NCBI GenBank assembly: GCA_024663395.1 | Contig: JANFAH010000003.1 | Coordinates: forward strand, 2,294,001-2,358,000 | Direction of reading: 5' to 3' | Length of the DNA: 64,000 bases | Source: Pisolithus tinctorius | Lineage: Eukaryota > Basidiomycota > Agaricomycetes > Boletales > Pisolithaceae | Position numbers and translations under genes: made by a program | Shown: piece by piece, positions 11,435 through 23,836 of the stretch | How positions within the stretch are numbered: the stretch's first letter is position 1 | How the letters are laid out: each line of letters opens with the position of its first letter | Notes under the pieces: generated by a model | Database searches by the model: none | Told to the model about the DNA's origin: nothing | Seen by the model: the letters and a program-made list of their open reading frames with translations, nothing else

Positions 11435-11830
11435 GCGTACATCCGCTCGGTTCGAAGGGCTTGCTGAACACCGCAGCTACCCTAATGTAGATTTGCAGTC
11501 ATGTTGTCATTCACAACCCTGCCATTTCTCTTTTGTGTTCCAGTGAACAAGCAATTTTTCCAAGCACTCACCTATGGGAGTGTCGTTGAAACTAGCGACG
11601 AATGACTGTCCGGCGAACACCATGATGTGCGCGGAAAGCGCATTGACCAGAAATTTTCCGATCCCCAGTTGGCCTAAAGAACAATTTGAGGCTGAATACA
11701 AAAAATGCGATCTCACAAGTTAAGCACCTGGAAGTCGGCAGGTCATTATACTTTTAAGAGATGAACGCGCCCTCTGCTACACACAACTGCAACAAAACCT
11801 AAACCGTGGGGCGAAAATGTTTAAGGCTAC
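11435..11830. other. Intergenic, convergent 3' ends
   Basis: 396 bp between the bL36m and SGT1 stop codons. A minus-strand frame of about 70 codons is open at 11507-11716, but it shows no family resemblance and is not supported as a gene. Confidence 0.45.
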
Positions 11831-12574
11831 TCAATTCCACTTTTTCCACTCCGCTCCAGCGGGTGGCTTGACCTCCACTTTCTCCTTCTTCACTTCGTCC
11901 CAGTTTGTGCTGAGTGTGGTGCCGCCACTTTCTTGGAAGCTCTTCATCATGGCGCGTCTCGTGTCATCATCGGCGTCAGCAAAGATTTTCTGAAAGAAAG
12001 CGTTGACAGCAGCGTCCCCACCGACGTTGGGATCTTCCTGAGAATCTTTTTCCTTCTCGCTGTCAAGGATCTCCGTAGTGATTCCTTCCCAGTTCTTCCT
12101 CTTAGAGGTACTCGTTACTGATGGCGTGGGTGGTATCGTATAGTTTGCTAATACTAAGAGGGTGGGTGAGCGGCGTAACGCAAATCATGGCAAGGCACGC
12201 ACTATCGGGCGCATCACCTATTAGTGCCCCCCATCGTCCATATGTGGCCTTGCTGAGTCTTATTTCGACTTTCATTTTGCCAACAACAAAGTCACGCTTG
12301 TCGGGATCGATTTGACCCTTTAGAGGCTGCAGGGTTAAGACTTTGTCGCCATTTTGGTACGTCAACTTGAATCGCTTGAGCTCCACAGATGGGCCAGAGA
12401 CTGCAAATCAAGGCATACCTTGCGAGGCTCGAGTTTGACAGACACCTGTTCTGGATCGGCCCCTCGATCAAATATGGCGATTGTCAACGCCTCGTCTGTC
12501 TCATAGAACTCGTGCCTGCGCTGTGTTAGTAGTCAAGCTGGGAAAAAAAAATAACAGACATTCCTTAGGCTCAT
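11831..12574 (-). CDS. SGT1: SGT1-like co-chaperone (CS plus SGS domains)
   Basis: Start MSLRN is at 12574, followed by an intron and RHEFYETDEALTIAIFDRGA, the first strand of a CS (p23-like) domain. The CS domain continues with PEQVSVKLEPRK, LKRFKLTYQNGDKVLTLQPL and KVEIRLSKATYGRWGALI. A last exon carries the SGS domain: SKRKNWEGITTEILD, GGDAAVNAFFQKIFADADDD, TRRAMMKSFQESGGTTLSTN and PAGAEWKKWN-stop. SGT1 couples Hsp90 and Skp1 in kinetochore and SCF ligase assembly. The yeast protein also has an N-terminal TPR domain. I see none here, so this is the short CS-SGS form of about 190 residues. An upstream exon with TPRs is not visible in the 580 bp before the start. Confidence 0.9.
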
Positions 12575-13158
12575 GGCTATTGCTGAATTGAATGGTAAGA
12601 GATCGTCGTAGAATGCAAGTGCGCAGAGCCCCCTGTCCGATATCTCAAGAAAGTTCCAGTGCTGACAGTCACGTGAGTCATTAGCGACTCCCCCGAAGTC
12701 TGTTCGTACTGTAAATACTCTCGAGTGAACTCGTCTGGCGAGCATGGAGCAATCTCATTAATCACCCGAACACCGCTCCTTCGGTGCTGGCCGACCAAAT
12801 TGTCGTGGGGTGGATGACCAAGGTATTGACGAACGACACTACTATCTGACTTACATATCTCACCTGGCGATCAATATTGTCCCCACTTCCTTCATCTATT
12901 TATGTATATAGACTGGATCGCCTGAGAGACATTTCTGCTCGGAATTGCTGTGTTCCTTGGAGTCTTTCTGGTTCTAAATCACTTGACGAATGTCTCACTG
13001 GTCGATGCATTAGGGGTCATCCCAATTAGGTATGTTCCTCGCATGTCTGCGCGATTTCTCTCGTTTTGTTTGCACAAACTCGACTCCCAACCAGAACGGC
13101 AAGGCTCATTTACTTTCGTTGACGCGGTTCAATCTCTGCTTGCACAGTTTGCGGCGTA
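12575..13158. promoter_or_regulatory. Divergent promoter region, SGT1 and GT31 genes
   Basis: 584 bp between divergent start codons. It holds several minus-strand open stretches (12577-12798), but none resembles a TPR or another domain. A TATTTATGTATATAGA stretch lies at about 12898-12913. No further gene is supported. Confidence 0.4.
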
Positions 13159-15518
13159 ATGCTTGGTTTCCTGGGCATCTCCAGGCAACCTCAGTCGTCG
13201 AACGAAGCATACGAATTCCTATCCACAGGGCAAGAGGATGTAACCACTGATACCCCACCCTGGGCGTTAGCGCACGATCGCGTTTCCAGTGATGTCGAAA
13301 CTGTATTGGAACGTTCGTCCTCAGAATCAACCGCCACGCCGACTCCCTTCCGTACACCGTCACCGTCTCCCACGTACCCGTCGCACCGTCTGTCCTCGTC
13401 CATCTCTGAAGTAGATGATGGTCCAACGTCACCATTACTACCCAGTCAAGGGGAAGCATACACTTTCCGAGATGGAATTCGTAATCTGTGGCACCTGAAT
13501 CCAAACCCTCGGAGGATGAGGACGCGCGAACGCAAGATATGGAGGACATTAAAGAAGGGAGCGAGAAGGGTCGTTCGACATCCACTGTTTCCGAGACAAC
13601 CGCTCACAATAGTGAGGACACATAATCTCATTTCTCCCATGCAGTGTAATTGCTCACAGACACTCAGATATTCGCCCTGCTGTTGTTCACGCTTTTCGCA
13701 ATTTCGCTCACTCTTCTTCTCATGTATATACTAAATCCTGACAAGGAACCCCTACCTTGGCAAGCATACTGTTCGATCCCTCCAACCACCACGCTCCCTC
13801 CACACTTCCGCCAGACACTACCTTATCCTTATATTAACCCTCTTCCAAAGGAAGTGCCTCCAAGTTTTCCCCCCGACGATCTAGATACCCTTCCGCCTGC
13901 AGGAGTTTTTCTCGGTGTCTTTTCCACGGATATGTCACTGGAACGTCGGATGCTCATAAGGACCACATGGGCTACCCATCCCCGAAGTCGCAACGGTGCA
14001 GGCGCAGGAGATGACGGGCGTGGCACATCACGAACAGTTGTGCGTTTTATTCTAGGACAGCCTCGCAAGGGGTGGGAAAGACGCATACAAACAGAGATGG
14101 AAAGTAAGTACCGAACCCCGTGTTTGCGTACTTTTTTCTAAGGAGAAGCAAACTGACGAACGTTTGGCCTAAGTGTACAATGACATCATCATCTTGCCTT
14201 GTCCCGAGAATATGAATTCCGGCAAAACTCATGCCTACTTTACTTGGGCTGCCGAAAATGCATGGGTGCCTCCAGCATACTTCAATAGCTCAGCATCAGT
14301 GCCCCGATTTAGTTATTCCAATCAATCCACATCATCGCCTCGCCCTGCACCCCATGATTCTCATTTCGTTTGGATTGACCATGCGTCTGGCCATCCTCGG
14401 CCTTGGGTGCGCCCGGACTATGTTGCTAAAGTAGATGACGACGCTTTTGTCATGTTGGCAGAGCTCGAGTCTCGCATGAGACTGGAACTGTACGCTACTC
14501 GGCATGAATCGTATACTCCGGTTAACACCTCTATGTCAACGTCTTCCGTTGGCAAACAGCCAGAGCTCAAATCGAGTGGCAGTGTAGTTTGGGAAGAAGG
14601 TCCGCACGGCGACCCGGCTCCAAATTCCTCCCGAGATCCGCTTGTCTACTGGGGCTACCTTGTAAAAGAACGCTTCATGGCAGGTGAAATGTATGGTTTG
14701 AGTTGGAGACTGGTCGATTGGGTGTCAACTAGCACCGCCGTCAGGGGCTATATCACGGGCGCCGAGGACAAGCAGACTGCGAAATGGATGACCATACATC
14801 CACAAGCGAGTGAAATCCGCTGGGCAAGTGAACGTTGTTGGATATATGACCATCCTCGTGCCAGCACTGTGTAGGTACCCCAGCTGTTGTTTTCATTCTC
14901 CCTTCTCACACTCAGACGAATATTACAGCTATTCTCATGGATTTTTGTTTCCTTCTCACGTCGAACGGATCAAACGCTCCGTTTTGTCTTACATCGAAGC
15001 GGCTTCACAGAATGATTCTACCTCTCCGATGCAGGGCAATATTTATGGGCTTGGTATTCCGACACCATTATCATGGGCACAATCGAGCGTTTCCACATTT
15101 GGAGTGACTTATCAAGCGCCTTTGCAAGATCTCACCACGGCGGAGAGCGTGGAAGCTCTTGTGGAGGGAAGTGAGATGTCGAGAATACGCGAAGGTTTGC
15201 ATGGATGACTGTCGGGGGTGTATGGCTGACTTGTCCATAGGCGCACCTGCAGACGTCGCATATGCCTGGCGTCACCGAGAAGGTCGCCTCAGGCACTACC
15301 AGAATAGGCGGGTCGGAGGAACAGTCGTCGTGCATTTCATCAAGAAACATATGTGGTTTTTGGAGACAGCTTTAGCATTGCTAGAAGCCGACGATTACTC
15401 CGATTTCGAGCTCGAGAGTCTTCCCACGGCAGACCGAGAGACGTTGAACGTCGGCGCTTCAAGTGTGTGGACAGACAGCACTACGCTCTCTCACGGAAAC
15501 ACACTTTCTCTGTCGTAG
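13159..15518 (+). CDS. GT31-family galactosyltransferase-like type II membrane protein
   Basis: Exons are 13159-13611, 13668-14103, 14174-14870, 14929-15194 and 15241-15518. The protein has a Ser/Thr/Pro-rich cytosolic N-terminus and then one signal anchor (IFALLLFTLFAISLTLLLMY). The luminal domain has the Galactosyl_T pattern: GVFLGVFSTDMSLERRMLIR, TWATHP, VRFILGQP, YNDIIILPCPENMNSGKTH and the metal-binding DxD-type site YVAKVDDDAFV. Later come YWGYLVKERFMAGEMYGLSW, ITGAEDKQTAKW and FIKKHMWFLETALA. Such enzymes act in the Golgi, adding hexoses or HexNAc to glycans. Fungal members are not well characterised, so the acceptor is unknown. The only stretch of note is about 35 residues rich in Ser/Thr (near 14500-14600) inserted after the DxD block. 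Confidence 0.88.
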
Positions 15519-15644
15519 GATCCGCTCGCTGACTTTGTCTCACGTGGCATGCGAAACACCCATGCGCCGTGTTGGACATATCGGACCTTGTGATACCACT
15601 TTGCAAAGATATAACCAGGAGCATATTAATAAGTGTTGACATGA

Positions 15645-17057
15645 TTAAAGCAGAGAATAACCATCCAGCAGGGCAGCTTGAGGTATCGAACTTGAATGAT
15701 TATCAGGTCTTACCAATGCTTCCATATCTCTTAGTCGGTTGTGAACAGCCCGCCGAATTGTCCCCTCCCATTGTTTGAACCATACCCCCTCCCTTAATCC
15801 TTCGACTCTCAACGCAGCTGGTGTATGCCACGATCCGGGATACTGTTCTAAAAGGTCGGGTGCACCTCGTAACCGACTTTCTGCGTGCTTCATGTCCATG
15901 GGCTGCTCAGTGGCCTGTACAATTCGTTTGAGTGCGTATGCGCCGCCACAAACTTTCCAAGTTCCACCGCCTCGGCTATGAAATCGCTTGAAGAGCCATA
16001 AAAAAGGGTATATAAAGGTGATAATGAGGAAGAACTTGATCCACCCGTTAGAAAGCATTCGAGAGAGTCGATTTTCCGACCGAACGGAAATCAGGGAGCG
16101 AGAAGTTTCGAAGCCGACGTAAATGTCTCCGCTGTAGTATGTAGACTTAATCAAGGATCGTGTAGCAGCTACGATGGCATCGAAATTCCATCCATAAACA
16201 ACCTGTGGAACTCGTCTAGTGAGGTGTGAATAAAATAATGGCTAGCGGACCTTCTCGTAGTCAAACTCTTTGAGGTACTTGCTGCTGGAACAGTAATCGT
16301 CAGCCCAGCGACGAAGCGTCCAGGATGATTGTAAAACGCTATCAGAATGCATAACGGATGGCTGCTCTTGTCTCCACGTATAGTTGCTGCTGATCCACGG
16401 AGGAAAGCCTTTACGAGAGCGTTCATCGTCCCAACTCTTGGCCGCCTTCCTCTCTGCTCTGGTGGCCTTATGCCTGTCATCGCCCACTCCCACCTCGTGG
16501 AACATACGTCCACGGTAGCCTGGGGCGGAGTCTGCCACTGACCAATGTGTTGGGTCTCCGATGATGTGTTGGCCTACATCTATCTTAAAGTCGAAGTCGA
16601 CAACCTTCTCAGTGTACTGCTCCGTCTCTGTCCTTCTGTTGTTGCCATTGTCATGGTGGGTGACAAAACGAGTGTGAGTTTCATCGTGCGAGCCCTTGCA
16701 GTGAAGGACCAGTGTAGGCGGGATAGAAGCTTGGGACAGTAGAAAGCGGTAAAGAGCCTCTCCTTTGGAAGGGACTGATTACCATATAGTTGACCACTCT
16801 GGCTGAAGCAGCGCACCATCTTCGTTCAAGTGTGGATCATGAGAGATCAATGATCCGTCGCTGGAAGTGAAGCAAGAGGCTTCGTAGGGAGCGAACGCAG
16901 GAGGGTCTTCACCTCCGCGAGGCATTAGCGCCTCGTTTTCGGAGACCTGCAGAACCGGGTCTGACATGCTCGCCTCGAACGGAGGAGGCGCGGACGAGGC
17001 AGACGCCTCCGGCTGTTGGTCTCGCTGATCGGGACCGTCAATAATGCCGATGGCCAT
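15645..17057 (-). CDS. Conserved fungal membrane protein of unknown function
   Basis: Start MAIGIIDGPDQRDQQPEAS is at 17057. A Pro/Glu-rich N-terminus leads to LISHDPHLNEDG, then a beta-type region (ETHTRFVTHHDNGNN, VDFDFKIDVGQH, PTHWSVADSAPGYRGRMFHE) and a Trp-rich segment (FPPWISSNYTWRQ, SSWTLRRWADDYCSS). A single membrane helix follows (IKFFLIITFIYPFLWLF). The tail of about 110 residues ends ALLDGYSLL-stop at 15645. I recognise this as a pattern conserved across basidiomycetes (the HDPHLNEDG block), but I know of no assigned function. Exons were matched by eye and their borders are approximate. It converges with the GT31 gene with about 125 bp between stops, and is divergent from the surface protein at 17587. 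Confidence 0.75.
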
Positions 17058-17586
17058 CGTCGTCGTCCAAGGCCAGGCGACGACTTATGTAATCAGACCA
17101 CTGACAAGGCTCCCACACAGTCACGTCTCCATCCACACCGCCAGCTGCGTGTCGGTGGGTACCAGTTTTATTTACATACGAAGCTTGTTCGTTGCTGAAA
17201 TCACAGCGTTAGGCCAACTTTAGGCGGCAAAAACCACCCTTCCCAACATTGGTCAGGTCAGGCACCATGCCCATTTGGTTCCTTTGTCAGAACCGTCATC
17301 GCCATTGAATTCCATCCAGGGCAAGCTACTTTGAGGTGAGTTCATTCTTCTCGCCGTTTCCCTGAACTTCTGTCTGGTCATTCAGACTACATCGGGTCGT
17401 CTGCGTAGTGTTTCCCTCTTCGATACCGTTGCTTCACCACACTCGGAGGTGGAGAGTATCACACTCCTCTACGGCATTGTCAGCCTTATCCTGCTTTTCT
17501 ACTTTCCTTCGTGTTCTCATGTTCTTGTTCAAGTTTTCTCTGATCTTCCTCTCACTTATTTTTTTCTCCCCGCAACCCAAACCTTA
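17058..17586. promoter_or_regulatory. Divergent promoter with pyrimidine-rich tract
   Basis: 529 bp between divergent start codons. The last 100 bp before 17587 on the plus strand are strongly C/T-rich (for example CTTTCCTTCG, TTTTTTTCTCCCC), the usual look of a fungal core promoter or leader upstream of a well-expressed gene. No ORF resembles a known family. Confidence 0.45.
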
Positions 17587-19302
17587 ATGGCCTCATCAAT
17601 AATATCCGGATCCTCCGCTGTTACCACACCCTCGACAGTACCCTCAACTTCCGCCGTCACACCCTCTACACAGCAGTCTGCGTCGCAGCTTTCGTAAGTA
17701 GCTCACAACCATTTGTGTCGCACGCCTGTCACCGGTAATGCAGTGCAACTACAAACGTGGCTAGTACCTCAAGCTCTGCAACGGCCAGTCCGTCATCTCC
17801 CTCCACCTTCTCCGTCAGCACGTCCGCGCAATCCACGATGTCATCTACCCCTAATGTCGTCACGACGACTTCCAATCCAGTCACTTCTCAGCCTGTTACC
17901 ACCTCAACAATATCTCCTACGTCATCGAGTTCTTCAACCGAGCAGACGTCCGTTCTTACGACATCCTCAACAAATTCTCCCAGTACCACGTCTACCACAC
18001 CTGTATCACCTTCCACCAGTACATCCTCCCCTCCAAGTAGTTCGTCAAGTACTTCCTCAAGCACATCCCCAAGCACTTCGTCATCTCCTTCGCCAAGCAC
18101 GCCAGCGGAGACGCAAGAAACTAGTAGTTCACCTCCAGCAGCAACGAGTAATCCGGTGTAAGATTTTCCATATGTCAAATCATCACCATTTCCTTGAATG
18201 CTTTGCAGAGCTACTGTGACAGGACATACCACGATATTTGTCACGACTACCAATGTCGAGGGTCAGACGGTAACCAGTGTTCCGGCAATAGTGACCCAAT
18301 TGTTCACATCGACCAACGGGGCTGGTTCTGTCACGACAGTGACTCAAGCTGTGGTGAACCCGACGCTTGCTTCGAACAATAGCACGAATGAAGCCTCTTC
18401 GTGAGACCGTTCTTCACCGTTCTTGCCTCACATTTAACACCAATCTAGTTTCTTTTCAAATACAGGCGCCGTAGCGGGTGTTTTGTTGTCGTTGGCTTAG
18501 CCGCGGCCTCCATAATACTCTGGATTCTTTTTGCACTCCGCCGGCGGTATCGCATGCGCCAGATTGAACACGATAGCGCAATTCAGGCTGCTGTCGCCGC
18601 TGCGGGTTTCAATCGAGTTCCACTAGATGATGATGACGATGGGCATGGTAGAACGCCCTATTCGCATTCGCAATTCTCCACGGAAATGGGCCAACGCGGG
18701 AGTTACACATTCGGTTCTTTGCCAAGTGGACCGCCAGTGCTTGACGACGGTCAAGGAGGTTTTAACCCCTATGCGGACTATCCTACCTCTCGACAGGGAC
18801 CTAGGCACGCTGGCGGTTACATACCCACGCGCACTGCAAGTCCTCCTCCTGGTGCCGAACGACCCGCACTCTCCGCTATGGGCACGGACGAATTTGGTTC
18901 TAATCGTGACCGCAAAAGTTCTTATGGTCATACGCCAACATATAGTGCTGGTAGTTTCGAACCCTTACTGTCTGGCTATGGACAGGCCTCTGAGGCTCCG
19001 AATGCCCCCCCTACTCCCCCACCACGGAATCCACAACGACTCGTCGACGCGTCCAACGCACCCAATCGAGGTTCTCGCGTCCTTGACGATGAGTCTTCGA
19101 ATAGAAGCACGGATGACCGGCTTGATCCGGATATACGCAAGCGGACAAGATCGAATAGTCTGGGGACTGCCAACCTCAGGGATGACGAGGATTATAGTCG
19201 TCCCGTTCTAACAGTACGTGGTGTCTTCTTCATGCAGTCTATGTATAGAACATCCAGCAGGTCCGCAATATGCCTGATACACTCAGCGAACACTCGATAT
19301 GA
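17587..19302 (+). CDS. Ser/Thr-rich single-pass surface protein (Mid2/WSC-like sensor architecture)
   Basis: Five exons: 17587-17693, 17744-18157, 18209-18400, 18466-19214 (end approximate) and 19261-19302. About 175 residues are almost pure Ser, Thr and Pro, the expected mucin-like O-mannosylated ectodomain. A beta-like segment follows (ATVTGHTTIFVTTTNVEGQT), then a membrane helix (CFVVVGLAAASIILWILFAL) with a stop-transfer RRRYRMR. The cytosolic tail of about 240 residues is acidic and Pro-rich (DDDDDG, PPTPPPRNPQR) and ends MPDTLSEHSI. The architecture matches fungal cell-wall stress sensors, but no Cys-rich WSC domain is present, so the role is inferred. There is no clear N-terminal signal peptide (MASSIISGSSAV). 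The acceptor at 18465 is needed to keep the membrane helix in frame. Confidence 0.7.
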
Positions 19303-19700
19303 TTTTGCCCTCGTATTATGCAATCACCCATATACTCTCACTCAAAACACACTCCCATCTGCATCACGATGACAAATGCAGGAGGCCAGATGGACATTCT
19401 TTTGAATGCCGGACACTTATCTTAGTACGCGGTTGTATCCCTATATACTGCATTGTTCTGCATTTTGACCTCGCGATTCACATGGACGCCACAGACAGGA
19501 AACTTGCACGTAGTCCTTAGCTTTGACAGAATATTATCACGTGTTGATTGCATGTCCTCCACCTCCCACATGCTGCGGAATGAGAGCAACATCTGTATAT
19601 CGTGGCCAGCCAATGGTTAGGTCGTAGTACGACCATGCCTTTTGTATATCAAGCCAAGCCCTCTGCTGGGATATACACGGGGCCCTCCCACTCAAATCCT
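19303..19700. other. Intergenic, no gene recognised
   Basis: About 400 bp between the surface protein and the decayed hydrolase. It contains short open frames on both strands with no recognisable motif, and is probably the 3' UTR of the upstream gene plus decaying sequence. Confidence 0.4.
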
Positions 19701-20700
19701 TCATGTCCCAACCTGATTATCATGATCCGCTGGCCAAGAGTATCTAGTGCAGTCGAATACAGTAACGCAGCATCTTTCTGGGTGGAGTCATCCGATCTTG
19801 TTGATATCTCTCGCACTCAACACGTTGCCAAGCGTTCTCACCCTGCCCCCCCCTGTGCTCCACCCAACTCGAGGTAGCTGTCGACAGCGATCACGTCATC
19901 AGGGTCAACAGAACTGCCACCGCGGCTGTAGTTGTCGACATGCAGAAGTACCTCGTCTTTCAATAGGTTTCCAGATTGGCACACAAGTGCCGCGACTTCC
20001 GCCTGCATGCACAACTGAGAGATCATTCCACGGGCCCGAAGTGCGTCGCCCCTCTGTTAAAGGTGCTTTCTGCCCTTCGCTAGTTGGGAGTGAAGATACT
20101 TTGGGTGTAAGTTGTATCCAATGCCTTCCGATGCAGCGTCATTGACTATAAATGTAGTAACTGGGGACTTACTGACCATGAGTTGAAAATGAATTTCTCC
20201 TTGCACGCAGTTTCAGAACAGGCAGGGAAGGCGGCTTTGAGTCAGAACTTCGAGGTGGTTTTGGAGGCTTCTGATGCGCGGGGAATATAACTCGGAATCA
20301 TATAGGCCTCTGCAAAGGCCGACCGGCTGGGGGTGACCTCTGGATTCGCAAAAAACGGGTGTACATTTTTTTCAAACACCAATACAGCCATCGTGCGTGC
20401 TGACCGGTTGACTTTTGAGTGCCAAATCCACAACGGAGAATGAGCGGGCTATGGGGATGCCGAAGTGTGCTGGATCTGTACTTTCGGAACAGCATCACCA
20501 CATCGTTAATTAGTGCTAATCAGGTGAGATTAACACGTCCGCAGGCGACCGTCTGCAGGGTATATTGTCACCTATGTTTATTGGTGTGTTTGGGGCACTA
20601 TGGATATTGTATGCTCGTCAAAGACATCACTACTACTACCTCACCTTCTGGTGGACCAGAGAGCGTCATATATAACACGGGAAATGTGCGTCGCCTCTGA
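19700..20700 (+). pseudogene. Decayed isochorismatase-like cysteine hydrolase
   Basis: Pieces of one enzyme follow each other in order but in changing frames. VEYSNAASFWVESSDLVDIS (about 19752-19812) is in frame 3. VDSDHVIRV, then TAAVVVDMQKYLVF (about 19880-19963), is in frame 2 and is cut by TAG 19964-19966. LRDHSTGPKCVAPLLKVLSA is cut by TAG 20081-20083, then LGVKILWV. After a plausible intron comes NWGLTDHELK (from about 20160). A C-terminal piece GYCMLVKDITTTTSPSGGPE (about 20597-20657) ends VRRL-stop at 20700. From family knowledge, VVDMQ carries the catalytic Asp of isochorismatase-like hydrolases, and the GLTDHEL and KDITTTTSP blocks fit the fungal branch. The segment between 20260 and 20540, where the catalytic Cys would lie, is not recognisable. 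Two nonsense codons and several frame changes make a working product unlikely. Confidence 0.65.
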
Positions 20701-21124
20701 TTTACTGTGTTGATACGGCTTCGTGGCGGATACAACAAGAATCGTTCAAGCGGGGACTTCGAAACCATCCAGCCCGACATGAGAGCTTCATAATACTTAT
20801 CAAACCATATCTATACCCATGCAAGCCTTTGTTCATACCTAAATAAACGCGTACGATTATCAACGAGGGTAATTTGAAGCAGACACACGGAAAATAGATG
20901 GTACATATTAGCAGACATCCAGAACGGCGGTGACAGAAAGAAAACATAAAGACGTCGCTACAGATATATCTAAATTGGGCGGATGACTCCGATCAGAAGA
21001 ATGTGTTTGCAACGATAGAATAAATGGTAGAAATAACATGCTGTGTAAAGAACAATAGACAAAACGTACCTTGCTGCACCACTTGAGAGGCTCCAGGAGA
21101 TGTCTGTGGTGACTGGCGCTAGTC
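20701..21124. other. Intergenic, no gene recognised
   Basis: 424 bp of AT-rich sequence between the decayed hydrolase and the Rab gene 3' end. It contains ACGCGT near 20848 but no start codon near it. It is probably the 3' UTR of the minus-strand Rab gene. Confidence 0.4.
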
Positions 21125-22220
<1,096 letters not shown>

Positions 22221-22306
22221 AGTGATCGCCGAACGAGACCTGCAGTAACACGACGACAAAGCGTGTCCACAGCATATTCTCACGGTGACTGTGCAGTAAC
22301 TATTAT

Positions 22307-23836
22307 TTACCAACCCTTCCATGGCACCCAAACATCAACCACTCTCTCTGATCCTCCGTCCACCACATAATACCACGGATGGCCCGCTGCAATGAGACAT
22401 GCATGCTGTCCAACAATTTCAATCCTTTCCCCAATTGTCAGTATTGGGTCAGCTTTGCTCTCAGGCGATGCATTAGTTGGCAGTTGCTCAAGGACGCCAT
22501 GTTCCTGGGAAATCCGTCCTAGCCTCCAGGACTTGCCGACAACTTCTCCAAAACCAGGAATCCGTCCGCCGTCTTTACTCATTGAAATTGCTCCGGCATC
22601 ACACAACGCTTCATCCAGGCCATCTCTTCCTCTACCGGGATAATACGAGATAATCGTTGCGAGTACACGTTGCGAAATACTAGATCGGTCGATCAGCGTC
22701 GTGCGCAGTTGTTGAAGGTCAAGCATTGGGTAGTTGCCTGTGATTTCAACTCCTCTGTCAGGAGAGAAGAACGTAGTACATTCCGTTTACTTGTGCGCAC
22801 CTGCGTGTAGCTCAAGAACACCACAGAGCTGTGATATGATCTTTGCTTTTGCAGTTGCGCCAAGGGCAGTTGGCGTAGATCCCACAGACAGCACAAAAGG
22901 TTGGGAGCGAATGCTCTTGTTTTGGTATTCTGCCAGGACCTCTTGAGCCATCAATGCAGCATCGTTAACCAGCTGTACTTCGCCCGTCAAGTAAGAAACG
23001 GCCTGTTCTCGAGATGTCGACCCATAGGAATCTCCTGCATGACTGTAGAAACCAAAGACAGATATGGCGACCGATGCGAACACAGTTTTCATGAATGGCT
23101 TGAATGATTCTGGCTTTGGAGATGTACCAGCGCGTCTGATCCCTGTCAACGCATTTATATCCATTTCGGAAACATTATCGGACGCACTTCTGACCGCCGT
23201 CCATCTTGATGAACGTAGACCACTTCTTTGGTTGTTGGCGTTGTCTTTCGTACTCTTCCAGAAACTTAACCTGTTCCAGGTTATCCACCATGATTCGGAC
23301 GGTCCCACCGTACTTGACCATTTCTTCGTGCAGTACAGACAGATCGTCAAGTTTGTTTGGTCCCACCGGAAGGCCATACAATATCTAGTAGATATCAAGC
23401 AACGAACAGGCATGGCCGGAAAAGTGAACTGACATCCTTGACGGTGCCATCTTCAACCAGGCCACCATGGACGACTCCCCATGCCTCCATCATCGTCGAG
23501 ACGATCACTGCGCTGCTCTTAGCGACACTGGAATCGAGTTGCAATCTTGTACCTTCGGCGGTCTGCTCCTGAAACGTCATAGCGCGTGAAGCTATATAAT
23601 ACCGTAGTTAATACCTTATGCGTCTTCAAGTGAGCTCTGAAGCTAGCACCCCAGTCCTTAGCATTTTGGTGCATTTTGGCACAGTTCTCCTTAAACGCAG
23701 TGCGATCTACGACGAAGGCCGGTGTTCGGAGTGCATCGAGAGGTTGTCCAACGAATTCCTTGACCAGAGCACCCTTGTCAACCGGGAGGAAACCCCAGGG
23801 AGTATTCGTCTGTAGGAGTGGCGTCATTGCAAGCAT
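22307..23836 (-). CDS. DSD1: D-serine dehydratase / D-threonine aldolase-like PLP enzyme
   Basis: Start MLAMTPLLQTNTPWGF is at 23836; a second Met lies three codons in. The N-terminal alanine-racemase-like barrel shows LDALRTPAFVVDRTAFKENC and FRAHLKTHK, where the Lys of KTHK is the expected PLP Schiff base. Further blocks are VSTMMEAWGVVHGGL, ILYGLPVGPNKLDDL, MVDNLEQVKFLEEY, FIKMDGG and FGFYSHAGDSYGS. VLSVGSTPTA is the phosphate-binding loop. The C-terminal domain has LATIISYYPGRGRDGLDEAL and GQHACLIAAGHPWYYVVDGG. The HAC trio (His-x-Cys) is the zinc site of eukaryotic D-serine dehydratases. The protein ends WVPWKGW-stop at 22307. The reaction is D-serine to pyruvate and ammonia. Aldolase activity on D-threonine cannot be excluded from sequence. 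Confidence 0.92.

Noticed and set aside
13106..13585. A 159-codon minus-strand frame opposite the GT31 first exon
   Set aside because: It lies entirely antisense to the Ser/Pro-rich N-terminus of the glycosyltransferase and has no domain.
17713..18219. Pro/Leu/Arg-rich 168-codon frame on the plus strand
   Set aside because: It is a frame shadow of the Ser/Thr-rich ectodomain exon.
19838..20026. A minus-strand frame with SSVDPDDVIAVDS that resembles histone-fold CENP-S/CENP-X endings
   Set aside because: The plus strand of the same bases encodes the VVVDMQ block of the isochorismatase-like remnant with a consistent neighbourhood, so the minus-strand match is accidental.
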